Positions 1 through 11,633 of a stretch of 64,000 bases of DNA are shown here, in pieces. The stretch is from Cryptomeria japonica (lineage: Eukaryota > Streptophyta > Pinopsida > Cupressales > Cupressaceae). Numbering within the stretch: the stretch's first letter is position 1; every line of letters begins with the position of its first letter. Made by a program: the position numbers and the translations under genes. Under the pieces are notes generated by a model. It was not told where the DNA came from. It saw only the letters and a program-made list of their open reading frames with translations, and did not search any database. The stretch is from NCBI RefSeq assembly GCF_030272615.1, contig NC_081415.1:371859809-371923808 (forward strand), written 5' to 3'.

Positions 1-330
1 GATAGTACCTTCTTTGACATCCTTAGTAATATTTGAACAACTACCCCATTCATAGTCATCAGAATAAGTTTCAGAAGTACTATCCCATAGTCTTTTAGTG
101 CTGTTGACAGGTACATTGTAGGGTGAGAAAAGATCTCTGATAATTGATACCAGTCTTGTAGTTTTTTCTGATTCAGAATCAGAGCCTCCTTCTACCCTTT
201 GCATTTGTTCATACACTGTTTCTCCTTGGGGAGCAATGATTTCTTTGGGTGATGACTCTATCTTGTTTTGAATAGGTTCCTGTACATGATGCACTTTCTC
301 ATAAGATGTTTCTTCCCTTTGAATGGCTAG
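1..330 (-). pseudogene. Element A linker between G-patch and RT (decayed)
   Basis: Read on the minus strand this stretch is acidic and Ser/Thr-rich, with the short motif YEWG. The same motif occurs in the corresponding linker of element D (33487-33720), downstream of its G-patch. No catalytic motif is visible. RT would follow to the left of base 1. The assignment rests on position and on the weak D match. Confidence 0.5.
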
Positions 331-690
331 TTCCTCTTGTCGTTTCTCTTTTTCCTGGTGTTCTCACTCTTTCCTTGTTGTTTTTGCTGCTTGGTGTAGT
401 GCATCTTGCCATGAGTTCTCATTGTATTTCTTCTTTGTTTTCCACTAAGGTTTTTGATACTTAGTTTGTTTGTGCCTAGGTGGTATGTTGCGTCCATATC
501 CCAGTCCTTTTTTCTCTCGATTGTGAAGGAGGTTCTAGCGGTTCTGTAATGCCCTCTTGACACTTGCCTATAGGTCCTTTGCCATTGTATCCCATCCGTT
601 GCATGATTAGGAATCATTTTCCATATTTTTGTGTTGGTATGCCCACCTCCAGAGTAGCAGCTCTAACCTCTTCCTTATCCTTCTATAGCC
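330..690 (-). pseudogene. G-patch segment of element A polyprotein (frameshifted)
   Basis: On the minus strand a stretch near 490-612 reads MQRMGYNGKGPIGK followed by a glycine-containing tail ending LGYG, once one frameshift near 495 is allowed. This is the G-patch signature (hydrophobic-x-x-M-G-Y/W-x-x-G-x-G-L/I-G). Just before it lies LEEKDILSWL, which parallels IEEDVVLNWL ahead of the D G-patch. G-patch domains bind nucleic acid and activate DEAH helicases; in betaretroviruses one sits at the protease C-terminus. Here it lies between PR and RT. The segment is degenerate and cannot be translated intact. Confidence 0.7.
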
Positions 691-1300
691 AACTAAGGAT
701 GTCTTTTTCTTCTAATTCATTTGCTATTGTGCCCAATTGGATAAATTTTCCATCAAACTTGGTGATGGGCTGTGTTGCTTGATGTGTGCATGAGATTTTG
801 GTGATGTTGGCAATTTGGATAGACACATGGGTTTGAAAGAGTATTCCCCCATGCCTTGCTCTTTGATTTTCATCTTTTGTTTGAAGTCCATGGATAAAGA
901 CTTGAGCTTTTCTTGATGATGATCTAATGCCTAAGACTTGACACATAGTGTCCCTTTGTATCGGTCCTACCTGAATAGGTAGTATTAATGTTCCTTTGGA
1001 TGATATTTCTTCATCATCACAAGCCTTGATGGTGATCTTTTTGTGTGGATCAATAGACTATTCAGAGAAGCCTAATGCACAGATAAGTTTTAAAGTACAT
1101 ATATTGAGACCAACTCCTCCATCTATTAATACTCTTTTAACTCGATGTTTGTAGACTAGGACTTCAATATGAAGGGGAGTGTTATGTGGATGAATCAAAG
1201 AGATATTATCGTGTTTAGAATAGGTGAGGTTATGAGGCCTTGTCATATGAGCCACCATGCCTTGGAATTTATCAATGTCTAGATTTTGAGGAACATTTGT
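683..1300 (-). pseudogene. Element A aspartic protease remnant
   Basis: The frame contains KRVLIDGGVGLNIC, the plant Ty3/gypsy protease active-site region, with D-G-G in place of D-T/S-G as in many plant elements. A stop follows within about 20 residues. After it come pieces matching D's PR (KITIKA, VGPIQRD), then a frameshift through the region where D has LLGRAWIHEMK. The usual protease is 100-130 residues, and this one is broken in at least two places. It follows gag in the same polyprotein and precedes the G-patch. Confidence 0.75.
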
Positions 1301-2431
1301 TTCAACTAGTGGTTGTTCTAAGATGTCCTTATGTCTCGGCGTGAGTTTGAGTAACTTGAGTATGGATATTTGAGCGGGAGTTCTTTGCAGTTGATTAACC
1401 AAATCATATTGAGTCTTGGGGATAGTGATGGATGTTGATGTATTCCCTTTCAAGATGTATTTTTGAGCTCTAGTTGTCACATTGATTGATGCATGGTCTT
1501 GTTTGTCCTTGATTTTTATGACATTTATTTGGTTGTCATCTGTTGATATGTGATTGATGGTGTTGTTGTACAGGTGATTTATACGAGCTCCCCTTGTGTC
1601 ATTTGATGATGAAGCTCCTTCTTTGTTGTAATTCGGAAGAGGATTTTTAAAAGTGTCATGGTCACCGTTTGTTTTGAGACCATCAACCATTAAATCACCT
1701 CCATCGATCATATCTTGAACAATATTCTTAAGCCACATGAAATCATTTGTGTGATGTCCTTTGTTGCAATGAAAATCATAGAAATGTGAGTCATTCCACC
1801 AAGGTGGTTTGTTTTGGGGTTCAAAGTTGTTTATGGACGGTAATGTGATAATCTTGTTTGTCAGGAGTTCTCGAAATGTTGATTCTAAGGTTTTCCCCAA
1901 TGGCATGTAGATGCGTCTATTTGGGAAAGTGTTGGTGTTACCTCTTTGGTTTGTATTATTCCCTTGGTTAGCATTGTTGCCTTGGTTATTTTTGTTGCCT
2001 TGGGTATTGTTGTTGATGTTTGAAATTGAAGGTCCTTGATTGCTTTTTTGTGGATAAGTGTTAGGGCCTTTATTGACACCTTTTTTATTTTTGTTAGATT
2101 GTGGATTACATGATAAAGCTAATACTAGTTATTTGGACTTCATATTATTAGTATCACCTCCTCCCTCATTAACAACGTATTTATTTCTTGTCAAAAATAT
2201 AGATTTGTCTAAGGTGGTGTTGTTGTTTTGATTGTTAAAGGAGTGAGTGTTGGATGAGTTAGTTCCTTCTTTAAAGAACTTCAATTTTCCTTTCTTGATG
2301 TAGGCTTCCTCTACTTGGATTTCGTTTTCGATTAGTTTGGCAAAAGATTGTATGCATTGGAGTTTGAGTTGATAACTCATCTCCCTATTTAGATTGTTGA
2401 TAAATATCTCCATCTTTTCCTTTTTAGGCAT
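1300..2431 (-). pseudogene. gag: Element A Gag C-terminal half
   Basis: This is the downstream part of the Gag polyprotein, in two overlapping frames (2129-2431, then 2079-1300). It parallels D Gag: MPKKEKMEIFINNLNRE matches D's SEKMDIFVNNLVPE. A zinc-finger-like motif near 1740-1800 reads FYDFHCNKGHHTNDF, where D has the intact CX2HX4HX4C form (CDFHRNKGHNINNC). In A both outer cysteines are lost (C to Y, C to F). An Asn/Thr-rich linker at 1885-2079 is frameshifted. Non-functional. Confidence 0.75.
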
Positions 2432-2434
2432 GTC

Positions 2435-3369
2435 TCAAGGATATCTCAAAACCATACATCTCCAATGTTGACGAAACACCATGAATGTCTCATTGTTTTT
2501 TTGTTTGGTGTTACATACATCCAACATGGTGATTGCGTGTTGAATATTATAGGAGTATTGTGTGATAAATTTGTTTACCAACTCATCAAATGATATGATG
2601 GGAGGTGTAAGTTTAGACAACCACTCCATTGTTTTCCCTCCCAAACTTCTTGGGAATAGTCTCATTAAATAAGTGTCATCATAAGTAAACTCTAGGATTA
2701 TGGTACGAAATTCCTGAACATGATCGCAGGGATCACTTTTACCATCATATTTGTCATATTTTGGTATATCTGAATTTGGGGGAAAAGGTATCATGTTTAA
2801 TATCCTATTAAAAGGGATAAGGACAGATATCGTCCAAGGAGTATCGCACGGTCCCTTGTTGCATGTCCTAAATTTGCCTTTACAACATTTAAATTTGTTG
2901 TGTAAGAGCGACCATGGGTGCATTTGTACATCAAGGGAAATCTTCTTCCCTTTCATTAAGATTATCCTAAGTTCGGGAATGGTTGTGTTTGGGTGTGTTA
3001 TTTTGTTCATGTATGATTTTTGGGTCATGTTTCTTCTTCTCTTTGTTGGTCTTGAAAGGCGTAATTTCTAGATCTTGTTCTAACAATTTGTTCGTCTACA
3101 TTCCTTAATTTTTAGGTATCAAAATCTTTAGGAAGTCTAACTCCTTTTCTAGTTAGCATGAGCATATATTTTTCCTTGTCTGCTTCAATAAGTCTTTCCA
3201 TGAGCCTTTGGAATGAGGGGTTTTCTTGAAATTCTTGGAGAAGTTCCTCAGTGAACTCTATATCTCCCAGATTAGTATACTCGAAAGGGTTCAATAATCT
3301 ACGACCCATACTTGACTCTGGTTGTGATTCACTTTTCTTGTTTCTTTGAGAGCGAGTGACAACAGACAC
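2435..3369 (-). pseudogene. gag: Element A Gag N-terminal half
   Basis: The first frame opens at 3369 with MSVVTRSQRNKK. It is followed by the retrotransposon Gag core: IPKYDKYDGKSDPCDHV, LFPRSLGGKTMEWLSKL and FDELVNKFITQYSYNI. These line up with D Gag (IPKFDKYDGTSDPQDHV, LFPRSLGGQAMEWF). Gag forms the virus-like particle and packages the element RNA. I chose 3369 as the start because it is the first ATG after the long leader and stops lie upstream. A stop near 3030-3110 and a shift at 2435 break the frame. Confidence 0.8.
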
Positions 3370-4919
3370 TTATTTCTATTGGAGTTCCTGGTTGTGTTTG
3401 GTGGATAGAATATGTTGTTCAATAAAAACTTTCGGTTACAAAGGGAGTTTCTTTTTCTTCTTCTCTCTCAGGGGTTGGTGGTTCAGGTTGAGCTTCGTTA
3501 TAAGTGATACAAAACTGTGGGAATAAAGTGGGGTTGATCCTTCCTCCATAATTTAAGCGTTAGTTGAATGCCTCTTTCTGAACATAAGCTCTTCTTCTTA
3601 AAGGTTCTTTGTCAAACTCATTTGATTTGCCTTGAATATACAATCACATGTGACACAAGAATGCACGATGTGATTTTAAAAGTTGGCGATTGATATATAG
3701 AAACTTATTCCTTTTTGCAAGTGTCTTAGAACTAGGTTGTCTCTTCTTCAACTTAGTTTTATGATGAAGACGTGTTCTTCTCAAAATATGAGGAGTGGTC
3801 ATACATGAATGATCAATGGTTTCCTTTCATGTTGGATTGTGATACTTTGTTTGAAAAACTCAAGCTTACTTCATCAAGTAAAGTTTTAGTTAGATTCACC
3901 CCCATGAAAAAGTGTGTCAAATGATATGGATAAGAGTCTCCCGATATGGAAACTTGATTTGACAACTTAAGGATTAAACTTGGTATTTAGTTTGTGATAG
4001 GATCCATTAGATGGTGAAACTTTGATCAATGTGATTGTACTGCTTGATTTTGGTTGGATGAAGTCTTATCTCAAGCTACTTTAAGATTCAAAAAATTTGT
4101 TCTAAAGATGCTTGCTTGATTTTGGAATTGTTTTCTTTGATAATTTGGATCGGATTTTGATTGATGATTTTCATAGAGGACCAAAAAGGGTACTTACAAT
4201 TGATGATAAAATTTTCACGAAAGGCCTGGTTTGCTCTCTGTTTTTCTGGGTTCTTACCATGTGCTAAAGCAGAGACCGGATGCGCTAACTAATGACCTAG
4301 ATGCACCACAGAAAGTTCTCTATGCACTAAGCTGCCTCTTCTACGCGCTGACTAAGATTTGTTTGAAACTGTTTTGACTGAAAGGTTACGTGCTAATATG
4401 TTCCTGAAAAGTGCTATTGTTTAAGCTGAAAACGCTAAAGTATGCCTCCTATGCGCTAAGCTGATGTGTGAATGCGCTAAACTGGTATCACAAAGCGCTA
4501 CTGAAAATTTTCTTAATCTGAAATTGGTCATGCACTAAAGTGAAGGCTGAGAGCACTAAGTTTTGGTTCAAATGTGCTACAAAATGATTGATACACACTA
4601 GGAAGTTGCTCCTATGCGCTAAATTGCCCTGATTTCCTTGTTTTCTGCCATTTTGGGATTTTAACTTTTGTTTTTTATGGATGATTATATGAAAAATAAG
4701 CTACAAACATGACACACAAATGAGATAACAAATTTTGCCTATGCTAGACAAATAGTGTATGTTCTGTGAGGATGTGTTCAAATCTTTGATGTTTTCACAA
4801 GTTTAGATAGCAAGTAAGACAAATCAGATAGACTCTTTATTCAAGGGTCATCAACAATATCATAGCCCGCTAGTCTCAATACTTCGTCAGCTCAAACAAC
4901 CTTGTCACCCCGTAGAGGG
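3370..4919 (-). other. Gag-proximal leader of element A
   Basis: This is non-coding leader between K and the gag start. It holds a cluster of GCGCTA-type short repeats (listed separately). The rest is AT-rich with no open frame above about 60 codons. It continues the leader at 11634-13259; the two parts were joined before K inserted. Confidence 0.7.
4240..4640 (-). repeat. Leader short-repeat cluster 2 of element A (TTAGCGCAT type)
   Basis: About fifteen diverged copies of TGCGCTAA (plus strand; TTAGCGCA in element sense) occur at irregular 20-30-bp spacing. Decayed forms such as tgcactaa, gagcacta and tgtgcta are what CpG deamination would produce. The same motif recurs next to the PBS at 12955-13215, and in the H1 and H2 leaders in the same sense. 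Confidence 0.75.
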
Positions 4920-5656
4920 TGTTAAGATTCCCAAAGATACTGAGAGGGGGGGTGAATCAGTATCTAACCGGTTTCTAGATTTTTTGATCTTATTAAACAA
5001 ATTGCATTCCAAAATAGTGTACCGATAAACCAGAACTAATGCAGTAAATAAGAACAATAAGCACAACATATAAAGCACACCATAACACAATATTTTTAAT
5101 GAGGAAACCCGGTGTGGGAAAAACCTCGGTGGGATTTGTGACCCATAATATTCACTCACTGGCCAATAAATGAATATTACTTACAATAGGGGCCTGGACA
5201 TGCAGGAAGGCCAACTGCCTAAAGTTCACTGCTTAATTACAAAAGGAAGTCTCACTGACTTACAAAATGGATTATGCAAATCCAATATAATGTACTGCTT
5301 CGGTTCAACATCTGCTATGCTAGGTTTAGTACCAGTTTAAGCTCATACAATAACCATAAACCTTACTCCAAAATCTACCTTTATATTTACATATTACTTT
5401 TGCAATAAGCTAACCATGTTCGCATCTTAAATGATCTACAAGATCTCATACTTATATATGAGTCCTATTACAATTTGCCTTGTCGGCTTACAAAAAGATA
5501 TTACAATTAAATACAAAATGTAATAAACAAAATCTCATCGGCTAGGGTGCCGATAAACTATCTGTCGGTGTCGGTGCCATAGGATTGCAAGGTTGCCATC
5601 AATGACAATACCTTCAATCACCTACAATTTCTCATTGGAGTGTGCATTTGCCAACA
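4920..5656 (-). repeat. 3' LTR of element K
   Basis: This is a 737-bp LTR. In element sense it begins TGTTGGCAAATGC and ends ATCTTAACA. It pairs with 10860-11633 at about nine matches in ten over the parts compared by eye. It is shorter mainly through loss of a stretch that corresponds to about 11490-11545. Near its 3' end it has the CCCCCC-CTCTCAGT block also seen in the LTRs of C and J. Confidence 0.9.
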
Positions 5657-5657
5657 A

Positions 5658-5669
5658 TCTCCCCCTTTG
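5658..5669 (-). promoter_or_regulatory. Polypurine tract of K, with two upstream PPT-like tracts
   Basis: In element sense the sequence is CCAAAGGGGGAG, two bases before the 3' LTR, so it is the plus-strand primer site. Two further tracts lie upstream in the same sense: CAGGGGGAGC at about 5766-5775 and TCAAAGGGGGAG at about 5819-5830. The latter is preceded by CATTGATG, as in C (22820) and Copia I (55616). Confidence 0.85.
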
Positions 5670-5874
5670 GCATTGATGGCAACACTCATGAGAAAAATCC
5701 AAAAATGTATCCAAAATGTGTTGTCCAAAAATTTTACCAAAAAATCGTGTGTTCCAAAACTGCGTGCTCCCCCTGAGCAGATGATCTCTTCTATCCATTA
5801 TTTTTCTCATCTCCACTACTCCCCCTTTGACATCAATGACAAAGGTTGTCAAAAATTTCAACTGAGTGTAGTTC

Positions 5875-8800
5875 TCAGCTGGATCCCTGTAATCGATGGG
5901 TTACAATCTGAAATATGTCTGCCAGTACAAAGTTTAAGCTGTTAGTGAACCTTTCACTATCCTTCAATGCTGCTTCTATCCTTTGGATGGTACTGGTGAC
6001 TATGTGCATTTGCTCTTTCGGGGTCTTAAGTCCTGGAACAAGTGCCTCAAAAATCTCTTTTCTCAAAGAGATGAGGATGTCAAGTTTCAGACCAAGTCTA
6101 CATTTCAGTTCCTTAGCCTTGTATTGTATTCATTTCTTTTTCTTTTCCAAATTTTCAATTTTTTCCTCAAACCTGCAATTTCCTCTTCTATTACCGATAT
6201 GAGTTCTGATGAACCGATGAGATTGTCATCTATATCATTTATTTTTGTCTGTACTGTGATGATCTCCTTGTCTATATCTGCTGTCAAAATATTTGTCTTA
6301 CATGTGTCTCTGTACAACTCCTTAAATTCTGTTAATGTTTTGTTTAGTGCCGACATGAGGGTGTCAATGTATTTCATGCACTTCTTTATTGTCTCATCAA
6401 AGAATTTTTATTTTTCCTTAATCATTTTCTCATTGAAAGTCTCCTTATTAATTTGATCATTTGTCAAAAGATTGCCAATGATATACTTAGACAATGTGTC
6501 TAGTTGACTCAAATAATCTTTATTTTCCACATCGCACTTGTGTGCAATCAATTTCAATAAAGGAATTGTGTCATCAATAGCCTTATATGCAAGTGCATTG
6601 CAATCTGTGATTTTCTTGATGGAATCCAATAATACCTCTGTTACATTTATCGATCTGAATTCTGTCATGGAAGAACCAGAAGATTGTCCAACTACCTTAA
6701 CAATCTGCAATCCACCGGTGTGAGTAACCTCTTTGCTTTAGTTGACCTCTGGTAGGTCAATCTATGTCTGCATCTCAACTAGCAAAGGTTTGGGTTTCTC
6801 AGCTGTTTCCGGTGGCACCGTCTCTGTCTCAACCTTTTTCTCTTCATGTTTCTCATAAGGTACCTCTGTCGATTTCCCTGTGCTTTCCACTGTCAGTTTC
6901 TCCAATTGTGCCTCAGTGTTATCTATCGGTTTCTCTGTATGTACCTTTGAACTATCTACTGCCAGTATTTCAATAGATTTTATTGTATTATCAGTAGTCG
7001 GTTGCTCTAACTCAATAGGTTTTTCAGTGTGTACATCAGTGGTATTTGTCTTTCCAGTATCCAGGGGATCAGTGGATTGTTTAGTATGTGTTTCAATCCC
7101 AATTTGAACATTTCCAATTGTATCCTCAACATGTGTATCAACTACAACGTTTTCTTCCAGTGGCTCAGATGCCACATCATTCTTCTCAGTGGTTTCCTTA
7201 TCAACCACAATGTTTACTTCATGTGTGTCAATATTCATAGTATATAACACCTCTAAATCAGGATTGGTGTCTTCATGCATTATCTCCATGCTCTCAACAT
7301 TATCTGTTACCGGTGGTGTATCAACAGTTTCAATTGGTGGAGTATCATAAGTAGGTGGGGGCAAGTTATTTGTTACTTTTATACTCGGAGGACCACCTAC
7401 CTTGCCTTTACCTTTATCCTTTTCCTTTTGATAGACTCTGAAAGTCTTTGGTCATTTAAGTTCTTCTTGCTTTTCCTTTTCCACAAAGAAAATATCCCAT
7501 TTGTCTGTTGTTTCTTCAGTGATCTCATTCACTCCATGAGCCATTAAAGCTACATGTCGGTGACCAATGGAAAATACTATCCGGTTTGCCTCACTTATTA
7601 GTTCATCAATTTCTTCTGCTGATTTTACTGGGTGAACTGCAAGTAATTTTTCTACCTTTATCTTCTTGTCCAGTTCCACAATTGCTAACCTTTTTGCATC
7701 TAACCTTCTGTACAAGTCACTTGGTAGATCATCTACAGCTTCTATCAAGAATTTCTTGTAACTATCTAAGTGCAAAATAACATTGTTTTCTATACTTTCC
7801 TTTTCCTCATTTGTAAAAGTACTATACAACTTGCTAACATTTGACAAGTTTCCACCTTCAATTATTTCATCCAAAAGATTGTCAAGTGGAGGGATAACTT
7901 GTTTTTCCTTCTTCTTCCTTGGTGTTATTTTCTTTGCTGGAGGCCTTATAGCCTGTTGTTTCCTTCTTGTTCTCTTGGGTGTAGGAGCGGATACAGGTGA
8001 AGGTTTCCTTTTTCTTTCTACTCTTTGAAACTCTATCAGTATTTCACTATCAGAGGAGGTACCAACCGATGAAAGAAGTGTTTTTGGTTGTAATCCTTCT
8101 AAGTCACTCTCCTTGATACCAGTCATATTCAGTATGTTTTCCTTAATCTCTTTTTCCTATCTTGTTGCATTTCTAATTGTTTGTTCTGTTTTCTTTATTC
8201 ATTTCTGTGATTGAACTTTGCTTTCAATAGTTTTTGCATTTCCAAATACTTCTTCTGCTGGTTCTCTAGGGGATTCAAGGAGGGCTTTAGCATATGTTTC
8301 TATTATGTTCTCATCTGCCTCATAGCCCATCTTAGTTACCCAAATTGTTCTAGGAACCACTGCCTCCATCCAGATTTCATCCTTCTTTATAACAAAGAAT
8401 ATTTCCTTTTCATATTTGTCAACTATGGATTGAGATAGTCTTTCCCTAATCTTTATTCTAGCCTTTAGTGCCTGAAACTGTTCAATTGTGTTCTTTTCCC
8501 TATCATCTCCCATGTTGTTAAAGATATCCAAGAGTTATTTTCCTACCGGTATGTCAAAACCAAATTCTTTTCTACCTATACCGAGAACTTCTTTAGTGAT
8601 GTATAGTAATAGACATACAAATAAGTTACCAAATCTGAAAGTACCTTTCTTTTCTCCTTTGATTTTCTTACGATTATCAATCAATTCATGTTTTAACCAT
8701 TCACATATGTCAATCTTTGCATTACTGTTCACCATGCCATAAGCACTCTTGATACATAAACTAGAAATAGAGTTTAATTTGTTGGAATGTGTAGTCTTGT

Positions 8801-9376
8801 ATCCTAGAATCATGCTAATGAATCTTACATTAATACCCTTTACATCATTTACTCTCAAGGATCTGCTATCATGGGTTGCACTGGTTAGGGTCATCACAGT
8901 GTCGTTAGAGACCTTCTTTCCTTTTTCTGGTCTGCTATCGATGGAAGGTAAGCCAGTCACTGCCCTAACTGCTTCTTTTGTAATCTTATGGATGGAATCT
9001 AGCCAAAAGAACTCCCCATGAACTCTGCTAAGTATAATTCTTATAACTTCTTTGGGAAAATCAGGAATGCTAAGTATTTCCACAAAACCTAGGGTTTCAA
9101 TTATCTTGTGTTCTAGTTTCACATTACCATTTTCATCACAAATTATAGTCCTATACATGTTCATTATCTCATTAGCACCAAGTTCCTCAATATGACAATG
9201 TATGTATATCCTAGGGTCTTGAGCATAAGCAACTCCTTTGGGAATTTTAGAAAATGCTCCTAAGGTATCATCCTACTTCGCAACTTCAGGTATTATCTTA
9301 AATATGGGCCTAGAGCATTTAACCACTCAATTACAGTAGGGTTTGCAATGAATTTAGGTGCAAAGGAGGAAGCTAT
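5875..9376 (-). pseudogene. K ORF2: large protein of unknown function (about 1,170 codons, decayed)
   Basis: The frame begins at 9376, where the inferred start codon is now ATA. I place it there because the following residues (ASSFAPKFIANPTVIE) align with C ORF2 (SSSIPIFVANPTIVE), which does have an ATG. The N-terminal half is globular, with ILSRVHGEFFWLD, HKITKEAVRAVTGLP and KIKGEKKGTFRFGN, all matched in C. Next come a basic Lys/Arg/Pro-rich segment (about 7900-8050), a helical block with YRRLDAKRLA and GVNEITEETTDKW, a Thr/Glu/Val-rich acidic stretch (6762-7364), and helical coiled-coil segments to a stop at 5875. About six stops or shifts break it. I recognise no catalytic motif. Resemblance to plant transposon-associated helical domains is only an impression. 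Confidence 0.7.
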
Positions 9377-9679
9377 TGTATAAATACCTTAATCTTCCTT
9401 TAGGTTTGAATGCTTGATATATTTTTTTTCACTTCTCACTGTGGACACCTTCGCTCGGGTTTTTCGCGCTCCAAGGAAGTTTGAATGCTCGGTGAGTGAA
9501 AAGGAGTGAAAAACACTTTCTTTATAATGCCATTTCCTTCAACTACCATAATAAATGCCTGTCGGTTAAGTGAAAACTTAACTCATCTACTGGTAAAGAA
9601 GCATTTCATCTTCTTACCATTAACCGAGGGTAAACTAGCATGTTTTCAATTAGATGCCATACCCCCAAGGGATTTATTT
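9377..9679 (-). other. Spacer between ORF1 and ORF2 of K
   Basis: This roughly 300-bp gap has no open frame. Just before ORF2 it has AGGTATTTAT, a 10-mer that also precedes ORF2 of C (about 19536-19545). In C the spacer is about 370 bp. The conservation suggests a signal used to express ORF2, for example a splice site or a reinitiation context (inference). Confidence 0.55.
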
Positions 9680-10788
9680 TCAGTTAGATGAAGAATCTCC
9701 TACCGGTGGAGTGATACTCTGTTCTATCGGTGAAGGAATAGCCTCATCAACATTTTGATCTCTCTTTCTAATCCATTGTTTTGAAAATTCTTTCTTTACC
9801 TCATCAACCTTCTCTTTACCTTTCAAATTGGGTCCTTTGTTATTTGCCGGTGATGCCTTCTATAAAATTTTGCAATATGTCCAATCTTGTTACAGGCATA
9901 ACAAGTCACATTATTTTTTTGAATAGTTTTTCCATATCCTATGTCGATATGTGTTCTGCATTGATTAGATAAGTGTCCAAATCTTCCACAAACATAACAT
10001 CTTACATTCATTCTGAAATTTTCTGAATTATGACCAATTTTGTTACATTTAGAACATTGACCGGTGGGTGCATTAGTGTTCTGATAGTTTCTAGATCTAC
10101 ACTTATTTTCTCTATGGCCATACTTGTTATAGTTAAATAATTTTCCATTAAATTTGTATGCATTAGGTTGTCTTACCGGTTTACTGTGATCATGATTGTT
10201 TGCAGTACCAGAGCTTTCACCAACTTCAAAGCCAAGTCCATTAGTGTCTCCATTAGGTTTCTGATTTTTCAGCATATCGCCAAGTTCTTCTGAACTTCTC
10301 TTGAATTTCTCCTTATGTTGATTTGCAGTAGCCAACTCATTTTCCAAGAAATCTTTTTGTCTCATGAGTTCAGCTTTATCATGTTCCAAGTGAATTAGAT
10401 TTGTCTTCAACATATCATTTTCATGATTGAGTCTTAGATTCTCATTTGCAGCATCATTGATTCTCCTAGCCAAGTCATCTTCATTCTTCTTTCTATCTTC
10501 AATGTCTTTACAAAATCTCATAGTCATATCTTGCATCTCATTCCTCAAGGTCATATTCTCTTGCTTCATCTTGCTTACAAGATCATTAAGAGTTTCTTTT
10601 TTATCATCATCTTTTTGCATCTTCTCATGAAGTTCTCTTCTTTTATTCTGGGCAATAGTATAATTCTCCTGAAGTCCTTGAATGATTTCTTGTGCAGCCT
10701 TCAGATCATCTTCAAGTTTGATATTCTTCAACTTTTCTGCATCATAATCTGCAAAAGTTGTTTCCAATTGCTTTCTCAAATTATCCAT
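9680..10788 (-). pseudogene. K ORF1: Gag-like coiled-coil protein with four zinc knuckles
   Basis: It starts at 10788 with MDNLRKQLETTF, about 60 bp past the PBS; C ORF1 opens with MDMGLEKQLEMAL at the same place. About 190 residues of heptad-rich coiled coil are followed by four knuckle positions: FNYNKYGHRENKC (first cysteines lost), CSKCNKIGHNSENF, CYVCGRFGHLSNQC (canonical CX2CX4HX4C) and CYACNKIGHIAKFY. A stop at 9823 breaks the frame, but the next frame continues with KGKEKVDEV to SSSN and a TGA at 9680, matching C's KGQEKVSEI to SSCN end. Full length is about 369 residues. It probably packages element RNA. Confidence 0.8.
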
Positions 10789-10844
10789 CTATACCGGTGT
10801 CAGAATCTCCCTCAAGCTATTAAGATTTTGAAAAAAGAGGACTA

Positions 10845-10858
10845 GGCTCTGATACCAA
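10845..10858 (-). promoter_or_regulatory. Primer binding site of K (tRNA-iMet type)
   Basis: In element sense the sequence is TTGGTATCAGAGCC, the classic complement of the plant initiator tRNA-Met 3' end. It lies one base past the 5' LTR end and fixes both the strand and the LTR boundary. Confidence 0.93.
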
Positions 10859-10859
10859 T

Positions 10860-11633
10860 TGTTAGGATTCCCAAAGATACTGAGAGGGGGGGGGGGGTGA
10901 ATCAGTATCTAACTGGTTTCTAAATTTTTTGATCTTATTAAACAAATTGCATTCCAAAATAGTGTACCGGTAAACAAGAATTAATGTAGTAAATAAGAAT
11001 AATAAGCACAACATAGAAAGCACACCATAACACAACATTTTTAACGAGGAAACCCGGTTTGGGAAAAACCTCGGTGGGATTTGTGACCCACAATATTCAC
11101 TCACTGGCCAATATATGAATATTACTTGCAATAGGGGCCTGCACATGCAAGAAGGCCAACTGCCTAAAGCTCACTGCTTAATTACAAAAGGAAGTCTCAC
11201 TGACTTACAAAATGGATTACGCAAATCCAATATAATGTACTGCTTCAGTTCAACATTTGCTATGCCATGTTTAGTACCGGTTTAAGCTCATACAATAACC
11301 ATAAACCTTACTCCAAAACCTGCCTTTCACATATTACTTCTGCAATAATCTAACCATGTTCACATCTTGAATGATCTACAAGATCTCATACTTATATATG
11401 AGTCCTATTACAATTCTCCTTGTCAGCTTACAAAAAGATATTATAGTTAAATACAAAATGTAATAAACAAAATCCTGTCGGCTGGGGTGCCAGTAATCAT
11501 CTTTGCCGCTGCCTGTAAACTATCTGTCGGTGTAGAGTCTGCTGGTGTCGGTGCCATAGGATTGCAAGGTTGCCATCAATGACAATACCTTCAATCACCT
11601 ACAATTTCTCATTGTAGTTTGCATTTTCCAACA
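10860..11633 (-). repeat. 5' LTR of element K
   Basis: This is a 774-bp LTR bounded by TGTTGG at 11633 and CCTAACA at 10860 in element sense, followed by the PBS. A run of 12 G in plus sense (about 10886-10897) is 7 in the other LTR, a slippage difference. It contains several CCGACA-type repeats shared with the C LTR. Confidence 0.9.

Larger units (their letters stand above)
4920..11633 (-). mobile_element. Element K: non-autonomous LTR retrotransposon with two ORFs and no pol
   Basis: K is a complete 6.7-kb element with LTRs at 4920-5656 and 10860-11633, TG...CA ends, a tRNA-iMet PBS at 10845-10858 and a PPT at 5658-5669. The flanks are GAGGG and AAGGG, an imperfect 5-bp duplication. Inside it encodes an ORF1 with coiled coil and zinc knuckles (10788-9680) and a long ORF2 (about 9376-5875). 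I see no protease, integrase, RT or RNase H motif on either strand. Element C has the same architecture and homologous proteins. LTR ends and PPT look like those of SIRE-type Copia elements, so mobilisation in trans by such an element is likely (inference). Confidence 0.88.

Noticed and set aside
8488-9021. Plus-strand ORFs opposite K ORF2
   Set aside because: Shadows; the minus-strand frame is matched residue by residue with C ORF2.
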